Part shown: in pieces, positions 49,706 through 57,294 of the stretch | Position numbering within the stretch: position 1 is the first letter of the stretch | How the letters are laid out: every line of letters starts with the position of its first letter | Origin: Spirochaetota bacterium | GTDB taxonomy: Bacteria; Spirochaetota; Spirochaetia; Sphaerochaetales; Sphaerochaetaceae | Direction of reading: 5' to 3' | DNA length: 64,000 nt | Assembly (NCBI GenBank): GCA_023401595.1 | Contig: JAEXDQ010000030.1 | Coordinates: 1 to 64,000 of the forward strand | The notes under the pieces: model-generated | Databases searched by the model: none | What the model saw: only the letters and a program-made list of their open reading frames with translations | What the model was told of the DNA's origin: nothing | Translations under genes and position numbers: made by a program

Positions 49706-50022
49706 GCATACGGAAGCTGTACAACCGGATCTGCGAGATCCATCGGCCCGTCCCCGCCGACGGCGGCTGGGGGAGCCGGTCGCGCACGGACGTCGAAGCG
49801 ACCGTGCCGTGCCGCATCCAGGTGGCCGGAGGGACCGAACGATGGGACGGCAAGGTCCGGGGCGAGGCGACGCACCGGGTCTTCATGCCGCCCTTCGACC
49901 TGCGCAGCTCCGACCATCTGGTGATCGACGGCGTCCGCTACGACATCGTGCCTCCGGTCAACGACGCGGGAGGCGGCATGGGCCACCACCTGGAGGTGGA
50001 CGTCAGGGAGTACGGAGCGTGA
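49702..50022 (+). CDS. Head closure protein
   Basis: The 106-residue protein starts at GTG 49702, overlapping the connector stop. It has the beta-barrel pattern of SPP1 gp16-like/phage head-tail joining proteins: VPCRIQVAGGTERWDGKVRG ... HLVIDGVRYDIVPPVNDAGG. It closes the head after packaging. Confidence 0.8.
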   Translation: MSIRKLYNRICEIHRPVPADGGWGSRSRTDVEATVPCRIQVAGGTERWDGKVRGEATHRVFMPPFDLRSSDHLVIDGVRYDIVPPVNDAGGGMGHHLEVDVREYGA

Positions 50023-50441
50023 GCGGCGTGAAGTTCCTGGACCGGACCGAGGGGGCCAGGCAGGCCGTCCGGCTCCAGGCCGGCATCGCCCTGGCGGAAA
50101 GCGCGATGCACATGGAGAAGCTGGTGGTCAGGGAGCTGAACGGACACGGGGATCCAAAGAACAAGGCGGTGGATACCGGCCATCTCGTCGGCTCGGTCAA
50201 CTGGCGGACGTTCGACGGCGGCACCACCACCGCGGACGGGCTGGAGGGGCATCCCGGATTCGGCGAGGCCGCCGTCGGGACGAACGTCGAGTACGCCCCG
50301 CATGTGGAATACGGGACGAAAAACATGGCTTCGAGGCCATGCTTCCGGGTCGGGGCCGCGAACGCGCTGGGCGGCATCAGGACGATCTTCAGGCGGCGGT
50401 TGGGCGAGGTGGACGTCAAAGGAGCGGACGATGGTGTTTGA
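50019..50441 (+). CDS. HK97 gp10-like tail completion protein
   Basis: The 140-residue protein starts at GTG 50019 in a 4-nt overlap. It shows the gp10 signature: DTGHLVGSVNW, VGTNVEYAPHVEYGTKNMAS and RPCFRVG near the C-terminus. The longer frame from 49809 reads through the head closure gene. It acts at the head-tail joint. Confidence 0.85.
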   Translation: MSGVKFLDRTEGARQAVRLQAGIALAESAMHMEKLVVRELNGHGDPKNKAVDTGHLVGSVNWRTFDGGTTTADGLEGHPGFGEAAVGTNVEYAPHVEYGTKNMASRPCFRVGAANALGGIRTIFRRRLGEVDVKGADDGV

Positions 50442-50796
50442 AAAACCTTTCCTGAGCTGGCTGAGGGAGCGCCTCGGGGACATGTTCCCGGTATTCTACG
50501 CCGAGGCGGACCAGGATCGGGGCGAGCCGTTCGCCGTCCTCCACACGATCCTGACGGGGGCGACGCGGGAGGCGGGGATGATGCGGCCGCTCATGCAGCT
50601 CGACCTCTACGCGGCGGACAGGTTCAGCGCGGTCGAGCTCGCCGAGGTTGCCATCGGCAGGATCCAGTTCATCAGCATGGCATCGGACGGGCTGGTCTTC
50701 TCGTGCATGCAGGCGGAGAGGGTCGGGCCGATACGGATGGAAGACGGGACCTGGAAGGTCCCCATCGATATCAGGTTCGCCGTGATGGCGAGATAG
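50431..50796 (+). CDS. Tail terminator protein
   Basis: The 121-residue protein starts at 50431 and overlaps the preceding gene by 11 nt. Order, size and the LLQLDLYAADRFSAVEL-type strand-helix pattern (here PLMQLDLYAADRFSAVEL) fit DUF3168/gpU-like tail terminators that cap the tail tube. Confidence 0.75.
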   Translation: MVFEKPFLSWLRERLGDMFPVFYAEADQDRGEPFAVLHTILTGATREAGMMRPLMQLDLYAADRFSAVELAEVAIGRIQFISMASDGLVFSCMQAERVGPIRMEDGTWKVPIDIRFAVMAR

Positions 50797-50815
50797 CCCG
50801 AGGAGGGGCGAGACT

Positions 50816-51616
50816 ATGGGTACAACGAAATACGCGGGGGTGCATCTGCCGAGCGGATGCACCGTGCTGGTCGGGGACGACGCGGACTCGCTGGTGGACA
50901 TCGGCGTGATCCCGATGGAGACGGACACGAACATCCAGATCAGTTACGACGTCCAGCAGATCCAGGGATCGAAGCGCGAGGATATCCTGACGTACGTCAA
51001 GAACCTGATGGCCAAGGCCAGCACGGAGATCTACCAGATCCGCATGGGCGTCCTGGAGAAGCTCTCGGGCGGCCTGCTCAACGTGACCAACGTCGCCGGT
51101 ACGCAGGTCTCCGGCGCGACGCAGGCCATCGACGCGGGATGGGCCAAGAACCGGGTGTACGTCCTCGACGGCCAGAACGCCAGCGGGGAGAAGCAGACGC
51201 TGACCAAGGTCGCCCAGGGCGGCAAGACGCTGGTGGACGGGACGGACTACGTGGCCGCCCAGGCGTCCGACGGCGGATGGGGCGTCCTGATGCTCGCGGC
51301 GACCACGGCCGTGACCACCGCCGCGCTGACGGTCACGTACTCATACACTCCGGCGGCGTCGGTCAAGGCGACGATGGGCGATTCCGTGGTGACGATCTCC
51401 CCCAAGGTGGTCCGTTTCCGCAAGGAGCAGGACGGCAGGAAGTTCCAGGTGACGCTCTACAGCGCCAAGCTGACGGGCGGCATCAAGCTGTCGTTCCCCG
51501 GAGCGGACAACGACAAGCCGGCCTCCCTGCCGATCGAGCTGGAGGGGAAGCTGGACACCTCCAGGCAGGCGGGCGACCAGCTGCTTGAGATCATCGACGA
51601 GATCGGAGTGGAGTGA
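50816..51616 (+). CDS. Major tail protein
   Basis: The 266-residue protein polymerises into the tail tube. It follows the tail terminator and precedes the tail chaperones; the sequence is beta-rich with an inserted Ala/Thr-rich domain (about residues 100-185, VYVLDGQNASGEKQTLTKVA ... TAALTVTYSYTPAAS) resembling an Ig-like surface insertion. The start follows GAGGAGGGGCGAG. Confidence 0.85.
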   Translation: MGTTKYAGVHLPSGCTVLVGDDADSLVDIGVIPMETDTNIQISYDVQQIQGSKREDILTYVKNLMAKASTEIYQIRMGVLEKLSGGLLNVTNVAGTQVSGATQAIDAGWAKNRVYVLDGQNASGEKQTLTKVAQGGKTLVDGTDYVAAQASDGGWGVLMLAATTAVTTAALTVTYSYTPAASVKATMGDSVVTISPKVVRFRKEQDGRKFQVTLYSAKLTGGIKLSFPGADNDKPASLPIELEGKLDTSRQAGDQLLEIIDEIGVE

Positions 51617-52017
51617 CGGACATGAAGGAAAGGGTGTTCGATCTCAACGGCCGTGACGGTTGCGTCACGGCCACCGTGAAGGTCGCCGACAGGACGTTCC
51701 GCGTCAACCGGGTCGTGACGGCGGCGAGGGTCCTGTACAGCAACCACCTCAAGGAGATGGGCGAGCTGCTTCGCAGGACGGGTGAGCTCGGGGAGGACCC
51801 TGACCAAGACAAGGTCCGGATCCTCCAGGAAGACGTGGACGAGTTCCAGGGCCGGAGGGAGAAGGTCTATGACACGATCCTCACGCTCCTGCTGACGAAG
51901 AACGGATATTCCTATGACAAGGAGTGGTGGGAGAATGAGACGGACGACCTGGACGTGAGGGCGTTCATCGAAGCGTGCCTGTCCAAGGATTCGGCGGGAA
52001 CCGTAAAAAAAAAGTAA
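51613..52017 (+). CDS. Tail assembly chaperone, short form (gpG-like)
   Basis: The 134-residue protein ends in VKKK-stop on a run of nine A residues. In lambda and many siphophages this protein is made alone and as a fusion with the next frame by ribosomal slippage, and both forms guide tape-measure folding. It overlaps the major tail gene by 4 nt. The slip site is listed next. Confidence 0.88.
   Translation: MTDMKERVFDLNGRDGCVTATVKVADRTFRVNRVVTAARVLYSNHLKEMGELLRRTGELGEDPDQDKVRILQEDVDEFQGRREKVYDTILTLLLTKNGYSYDKEWWENETDDLDVRAFIEACLSKDSAGTVKKK
52008..52014 (+). other. Programmed -1 frameshift site
   Basis: The zero frame reads GTA AAA AAA AAG TAA; the heptamer A AAA AAG (52008-52014) is a classic -1 slip site directly before the stop. 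A slip joins the short chaperone to the 73-residue extension, replacing the stop with GTA AAG GGC. Confidence 0.88.
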
Positions 52018-52235
52018 AGGGCACGCTGGACTATGACCGGCTGTGCGCGGCCTTCTGCCGGGAGTGGCCGTACATCACCCCCGACTATTTCTACCATGAG
52101 ATGGACATGTGGGATCTGAACAAGCTGGCCCCCATGATGGATCAGAAGCTCTACGCATCGTGCTGGATATCCCGAGGCGATGACGGCGGCCTGAACGAGG
52201 CCGTCGCCGACGGCGTGATCAGAAGGAAAAAATGA
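52014..52235 (+). CDS. Tail assembly chaperone extension (gpT-like), read after -1 frameshift
   Basis: This 73-residue segment (VKGTLDYDRLCAAFCREWPY ... DMWDLNKLAPMMDQKLYAS) has no start signal of its own and lies in the -1 frame relative to the short chaperone, so it is made only as a fusion. Such extensions have the short tryptophan-rich fold of gpT-like proteins. It overlaps the tape-measure start by 4 nt. Confidence 0.85.
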   Translation, partial: VKGTLDYDRLCAAFCREWPYITPDYFYHEMDMWDLNKLAPMMDQKLYASCWISRGDDGGLNEAVADGVIRRKK

Positions 52236-55200
52236 TGGACAATGTCATCGGAACGCTCATCTACAGGATCACCGGCGACACAAGCGCGCTGGACGCCGGT
52301 CTGGACAGGTCAAGGGCCAGGATCGTCCAGACGGGGACGTCCATCGAGGCGCTCGGCGCGAAGCTCCGCAAGGTCTCCACGGCCGTGATCAGCGGCGTCT
52401 TCGTCAAGAGCCTGCTGGACGCGTCCAGCAGGGTCGAGGAACTGGACAGCAAGTTCAGGACGGTCTTCTCCGGCATGGAGGCCGAGGCCGACGCCTGGGC
52501 GAGGGTCTATGCGGATGTCACGAACCGTGGCGTCACGGCGACCAAGGAGTTCCTGGCCACCCAGCAAGACTTGAGAACCGGCTACGGCGATACGACCGAA
52601 CAGGCCGCCAGGTATTCGCAGGCCGTGGTCGGCATCACCAACGACCTCGCCTCGTTCTCGAACGTCCCGGTAGAAGAAGCGATGGCGTCGATGCAGAGCG
52701 GGCTTTCCTTCCAGTTCGAGGCCCTGCGCCGGCTGGGCGTGTCGCTGAGCGTCGAGACCATCAACCAGGGCGAGTACGCCAAGTCGATAAGGAAGACCTG
52801 GCTGGAGATGAGCAACCTGGAGAAGCAGGAGGCCGTCCTCTCCGGAGTGGTCTCCCAGTCCAGGAACGCCCTGCACCAGGAGATCAAGCTGTGGCAGGAC
52901 TACGACTATACCATCGGTGACGCGGCGCTGACCGCCGACAGCTTCGCGAACACCTCCCAGGGGCTGCGCCAGACTCTCGACGACCTGGCCTCGGAACTTG
53001 GCGACGCGCTGCTGCCCGCCGCCACCGGCATCCTCGGCCTCGCCTTGGACGGAGCCCGCGCGTTCAACGGCTGGTCGGACACCGCCCAGACGCTGGCGGT
53101 CTCCCTGGGCGCCCTCGCCGCGGTGGCATTGGCCGTAGGCGGCCCCTGGGGGGCCGTCCTGGGAGCCGTCGCGGGAGCCACGGTCCTGGTCACCTCGCAC
53201 AAGGGGGCGACGGAACGGCTGACGTCGGCCACAAACGACTTGTCGGCGGCGAGCAACGAATACGCCGGTCTCACACGGCAGCTGGCAGGCGACACCTCGG
53301 ACTTGACTGACGGCGAGCTCGGTCTTCTGAAAGCCCGACAAGCTTTGTTGGGCCTAGAGGCGCAGAAGAATCTCGCGGAGGTCATGAAGAGCTATGATGA
53401 AACCTCTAAAAAGATTCAAAAGCATGAAAAGGCTGTGGAATCCGCCCAGGCCCGACAGGAAGCGTATGCGTTGGCTGCCGCCAAAGGCCCGGCGGCGGTC
53501 AGGGCAGAGATTGAACGGCTGGAACGACAGGCGTCTAAAAGTTCCTCCGAAAGGACCTACTACGACACATTGAAAGAAGCGCAGATGCAGTTCTTCATGA
53601 ATTCATCGAATTATATGGAAATCTGGAAAGATAAGCTGAATGCCGCGGTAGACGATCTCATACAAGGGCAAGGCGATCTCGCCGGCGCAGAAGCCGCTTT
53701 AAAAGAAGCCATCTTGGCTACGGCTATTGCGGTCAACACGGAAGCCGTTAATGTCGACTATCTCGCACAGACCTATCCAGAGCTCTACGGCCAGATCATG
53801 TCCACGGCCGCCGCGATCAAGGTCAACTCCGACGCCACCAACAAGAACGCCAGCGCCACGAACACGGCCGCCAACGCCAGCCGGAACTGGAGCAACCGGC
53901 TGAAGGAGCAGAAGGCCGCCCTAGCCGAACAGTCGGGCAACTATCAGACTGCTACAGCCTTGAGGCTGACGCTTTCCCGGATCGAACAAGAGGCGGCGAT
54001 ACGCAAGATCGCCACCGACGCCAAGCTGGTGCAGGATGGGGAGAACGTCAACGACCTGTCGATCAACCTGCTGCGAAATCGGATCCGGCAGGACGGAACC
54101 TCCTACACGGAGCTCCAAGCCTTGGACGAATGGTACGCCAACGAAAAAAAGCGTATCACCCAGGACGGGGCCGAATCGGAAGAAGAACTCGCGCAACGAC
54201 TCGCCGCATCAGTCAGGGACCAGGAGGCAAGCCGCCAGCAGGCCGTCGCCTCAGAGCTGGAATCGGCGGGACACGTCGAGGCGGGATACCGGATCCGTCT
54301 CCAGGTCCTGCAGGATGGGCGGGCCGCGGAGAGGGAGATACTCGCCCAGAAGGTCGTCGACAAAAAGGCGACGCAGGATGAGCTGGATACGTTCGACAAA
54401 GTGACGGCCGCCCAGGAGGTCGCGCTGGAAGATGAGAAGGATCGCAAGCTGACCGCCGCTCGAAAGGCAACCGCCGACGAGCTGAGGAACGCAAGCCTCC
54501 AGCAGCAGGTTTCCATGATGCAGAACGCGGCGTCCGAGCTCGAATCCCTCAACCAGACCGAGGCGGCCTACGACCTGCGCCTTGAGGCCTTGCGAGCCCA
54601 ACGGGCCGCCGAGCGCGCGGAGCTTGAGAAGAAAGTGGCCGACAACCGGGCGACCGCCGACGACCTGGTCGCCTACGACAGGATCACCGCCGGGCAGGAG
54701 GTCGAGCTTGAAAACGAGAAGAACCGGAAGCTGACGGCGGCACGCAAAACGAGCGCCGAGGCGATGAAGCAGGCGTCGCTCCAACAGTCGAACGCGGTCA
54801 AGGAAGCGCTCGCATCCGAGCTGGAAGCCGAAGGATACATCGAGGCGGCCTACCAGAAACGCGTGGAGGTCCTCCAGTCCAGCCGCGCCGCCGAACGGAT
54901 CGAGCTTGAGAGGAAGGTGGCCGACAACCGGGCCACCGCCGACGACCTGGTCGCCTACGACAGGATCACCGCCGAACAGGAGATCGAGATCGAGCGGGAG
55001 AAGAACCGCAAGCTGTCCGACGCCCGCAAGCAAAGCGCCAAGGAGATGAAGGACATGCTCGCGGGCCAGCGGTCCGAGCTCATGGGTAGGAAGGCCGAGG
55101 AACTTGAGCAGGCCGGATCGTTCAGGGCGGCGACGGACATCCGGCTGGACCTTCTGCGTCACGAGCGTGACGAGGCGATCGACGCGATGAAGCGGAAGCT

Positions 55201-56095
55201 CGCCAACCACACGGCCACCCAGAAGGAGATGGACGACCTCAACGCCTATTACGCCGCCAAGGAGACGCGGCTCCACAAGGAGCAGACCGGGAAGATCAAG
55301 GACTTCTGGATGGACATGTTCGACCAGGTCTCCGGTTTCGCGAAGGAACTGACGGGCGGCCTCGGCGACCTCTGGTCGGCGCAGACGGACGCCAGGATCG
55401 CGGAGATCGACCGGCAGACGCAGGCCCAGCTGGAGGCCCTCGGCCTCCAGGAGGAGTCCGAGGCGGAAAAGCTCCGCAAGGAATACGCCCAGGCCGTGAA
55501 GACCGGGGACATGGAGACCGCCAGGGAGAAGGCGGACGCCATGGAGCGGCTGCGCATCGAGGAAGAGGCGGACGAGAAAAAGAAGAAGCTTCAGCGCGAA
55601 CAGGCCGAGCGGGAACGGGACATCAAGGTGTTCCAGGCGTTGCTCGACACCGCGGCGGCGGTGATCCGCTTCATGGCGGACCCGGGGGGCTGGACGGGCG
55701 TGGCCCTGTCGGCGATGGCGGCCGTCACAGGAGGCGTCCAGGTAGCCGCGATCCAGAGCCAGCCCCTGCCGTCGTTCGCCGTCGGCATCGCCGAGGTGCC
55801 CGAGGACATGGTTGCCAGGATACACCAGGGGGAGATGGTCGTGCCCAAGACCTACGCCCAGAGCGTGAGGGACGGGGACGTCTCGATCGGAGGAGCGGGG
55901 GGAGCGGCCAACGTGACGGTCACCGTCATCAACAACACCGGAGCCGAAGTGAGTACGTCCAGGGACGAGGACGGCGACACGGCGAGGTACACGATCCTCA
56001 TCGGCAGGACCGTCGACAGGCAGCTACGGGACGGACGGTACGACGGTGCCATGAGGCAGCGCTACGATATCAGGGAGGCGGGGAGAAATGGCTGA
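52232..56095 (+). CDS. Tail tape measure protein
   Basis: The 1287-residue protein sets tail length. It has an N-terminal TMP-like domain (about 1-210), hydrophobic segments near 265-325 (WSDTAQTLAVSLGALAAVAL; GAVLGAVAGATVLVT) that may enter the host membrane, and a long coiled-coil region with five tandem repeats (listed below). A C-terminal hydrophobic part follows (about 1130-1180). A stretch of about 400 bp near 53370-53790 is more A+T-rich than its flanks, suggesting recombination. It overlaps the neighbouring genes by a few nt on each side. Confidence 0.92.
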   Translation: MMDNVIGTLIYRITGDTSALDAGLDRSRARIVQTGTSIEALGAKLRKVSTAVISGVFVKSLLDASSRVEELDSKFRTVFSGMEAEADAWARVYADVTNRGVTATKEFLATQQDLRTGYGDTTEQAARYSQAVVGITNDLASFSNVPVEEAMASMQSGLSFQFEALRRLGVSLSVETINQGEYAKSIRKTWLEMSNLEKQEAVLSGVVSQSRNALHQEIKLWQDYDYTIGDAALTADSFANTSQGLRQTLDDLASELGDALLPAATGILGLALDGARAFNGWSDTAQTLAVSLGALAAVALAVGGPWGAVLGAVAGATVLVTSHKGATERLTSATNDLSAASNEYAGLTRQLAGDTSDLTDGELGLLKARQALLGLEAQKNLAEVMKSYDETSKKIQKHEKAVESAQARQEAYALAAAKGPAAVRAEIERLERQASKSSSERTYYDTLKEAQMQFFMNSSNYMEIWKDKLNAAVDDLIQGQGDLAGAEAALKEAILATAIAVNTEAVNVDYLAQTYPELYGQIMSTAAAIKVNSDATNKNASATNTAANASRNWSNRLKEQKAALAEQSGNYQTATALRLTLSRIEQEAAIRKIATDAKLVQDGENVNDLSINLLRNRIRQDGTSYTELQALDEWYANEKKRITQDGAESEEELAQRLAASVRDQEASRQQAVASELESAGHVEAGYRIRLQVLQDGRAAEREILAQKVVDKKATQDELDTFDKVTAAQEVALEDEKDRKLTAARKATADELRNASLQQQVSMMQNAASELESLNQTEAAYDLRLEALRAQRAAERAELEKKVADNRATADDLVAYDRITAGQEVELENEKNRKLTAARKTSAEAMKQASLQQSNAVKEALASELEAEGYIEAAYQKRVEVLQSSRAAERIELERKVADNRATADDLVAYDRITAEQEIEIEREKNRKLSDARKQSAKEMKDMLAGQRSELMGRKAEELEQAGSFRAATDIRLDLLRHERDEAIDAMKRKLANHTATQKEMDDLNAYYAAKETRLHKEQTGKIKDFWMDMFDQVSGFAKELTGGLGDLWSAQTDARIAEIDRQTQAQLEALGLQEESEAEKLRKEYAQAVKTGDMETAREKADAMERLRIEEEADEKKKKLQREQAERERDIKVFQALLDTAAAVIRFMADPGGWTGVALSAMAAVTGGVQVAAIQSQPLPSFAVGIAEVPEDMVARIHQGEMVVPKTYAQSVRDGDVSIGGAGGAANVTVTVINNTGAEVSTSRDEDGDTARYTILIGRTVDRQLRDGRYDGAMRQRYDIREAGRNG
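53905..55300 (+). repeat. Five tandem protein repeats within the tape measure gene
   Basis: Units begin near residues 560, 672, 767, 858 and 948 and share the pattern ASELE..G..EAAY..RLE.L, RAAERAELE(K/R)KVADNRATA and DDLVAYDRITA.QE.E.E.EKNRKL. The middle copies are the most alike, pointing to recent duplication. Confidence 0.8.
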
Positions 56096-56438
56096 CGTCA
56101 CATGGCCCGGGGCGTTGCCCCTGGGCAAGCTTGACTGGCAGGTGAAGCCGGGGGACAACCTCCTGCGGACCAAGATGGAGAGAGGACCGGACAAGGTCCG
56201 CAGGCTGACGAGCAAGCGGTGCGACCGCCTGTCTCAGAGCGTGGAGTTCACGGCGGCCCAGATGGACGCTTTCCTGACGTTCCTGGACATGACGACCGTC
56301 GGCGGGTCCCTGCCGTTCTCATACCCGGACTATGTCCATGGGACTGGCGGGACGATGTCCGTCCGGTTCGCGGAACTCCCGTCCTGGATGCGCGATGGCG
56401 ACAGATTTATCGTCGACTATACATTGGAGATCATATGA
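56088..56438 (+). CDS. Minor tail protein M-like
   Basis: The 116-residue protein (TWPGALPLGKLDWQVKPGDN ... VEFTAAQMDAFLTFLDMTTV) fits the lambda gpM family of minor tail proteins that help build the tail tip. It overlaps the tape-measure gene by 8 nt and the next gene by 4 nt. Confidence 0.75.
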   Translation: MADVTWPGALPLGKLDWQVKPGDNLLRTKMERGPDKVRRLTSKRCDRLSQSVEFTAAQMDAFLTFLDMTTVGGSLPFSYPDYVHGTGGTMSVRFAELPSWMRDGDRFIVDYTLEII

Positions 56439-56899
56439 TTACACCGGCTACAAGGAAGGAGCTGCTCGCCCAGGAGACCGGCGAGGTGTTCTGCAACCTG
56501 GTCGTCTTCTCGCACCCCTCATGGACCACGCCGCTACGGTTCGTCGACGACGCCGTGGGCATCACGGTCGGCGGGGTGGCGTATGCGGCCAGGGGATTCG
56601 ACTTCAACCCTCCGGACGCCGACGCCTCGGACGCCTCGGCGACCGTCGAGATCGAGGACGTGGACCGTCTCATAACGGCGCGGCTGCAATCCCTGGAGGG
56701 GACTCCCGAAATCACGCTGTCCTGCATCAGGAGGGGGGACCCCGCGTCTCCGGTGGACGGCCCGTATGCGTATGACCTGTCCGGCATGACGCAGGGCGGG
56801 AAGGGCACGGTCAGACTGTCCCTGGTACGTAGGAGCATGCTTTCCTACAACGCGTCTCCGTCCAGCTATTCCAACGTCAACTTCCCCGGGCTGGGCTGA
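56435..56899 (+). CDS. Minor tail protein (DUF1833 / gpL-like position)
   Basis: With the ATG at 56435 the protein has 154 residues. It has VFCNLVVFSHPSWTTPLRFV and a C-terminal LSLVRRSMLSYNASPSSYSN, as in DUF1833 minor tail proteins. In the lambda gene order it stands at the place of gpL. The stop overlaps the next ATG by 1 nt. Confidence 0.75.
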   Translation: MITPATRKELLAQETGEVFCNLVVFSHPSWTTPLRFVDDAVGITVGGVAYAARGFDFNPPDADASDASATVEIEDVDRLITARLQSLEGTPEITLSCIRRGDPASPVDGPYAYDLSGMTQGGKGTVRLSLVRRSMLSYNASPSSYSNVNFPGLG

Positions 56900-57270
56900 T
56901 GGATCTGCGGCGGTATCTCAGGATCCCTTATCAGGACAGGGGGCTCTCCGAGGACGGCGCGGACTGCTGGGGGTTCGCCCGCCTGGTCCTCCGCCAGGAG
57001 CTGGGCCTGGATCTTCCTGATTTCCTCAATGTCAAGGATGCCACCGACCTTGAGGACGCCTTGGGCGGATTCCGTGATGTGCCGTCCCCCAAGGACTTCG
57101 ACCTCGTCCTGATGCGTAGCCCGTCGCGGTGGCTCACCCACATCGGCGTCTTTTACGGGGGCGGGGTGCTGCACATGACCACACAGGGGGCGAGCTTCAT
57201 GCCCGTGGACCGGATCGGCACCAGGATCATCGGTTTCTATAGGCTCGCTAAACCCTACGAATCTCCCTAG
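56899..57270 (+). CDS. NlpC/P60 tail tip peptidase (gpK-like)
   Basis: The 123-residue protein has the papain-like triad: C23 in DGADCWGFARL, H80 in WLTHIGVFY and H91 in VLHMTT. Such tail tip enzymes open peptidoglycan locally during DNA entry. It is compact compared with lambda gpK, which has an extra JAB domain. It is the only peptidoglycan-active protein I recognise in the window. Confidence 0.87.
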   Translation: MDLRRYLRIPYQDRGLSEDGADCWGFARLVLRQELGLDLPDFLNVKDATDLEDALGGFRDVPSPKDFDLVLMRSPSRWLTHIGVFYGGGVLHMTTQGASFMPVDRIGTRIIGFYRLAKPYESP

Positions 57271-57287
57271 CCCCGACAATCTATTCT
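57259..57287 (+). promoter_or_regulatory. Putative phage late promoter 4, leaderless
   Basis: CTAC-GAATCT (57259-57264), 17-nt spacer, TATTCT (57282-57287), then 7 nt to the ATG at 57295 with no Shine-Dalgarno. Confidence 0.6.
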
Positions 57288-57294
57288 GGTACTC

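Noticed and set aside
54251..55825. Leftward frame of 524 codons within the tape measure gene
   Set aside because: It mirrors the repetitive coiled-coil coding of the tape measure gene and has low-complexity composition.
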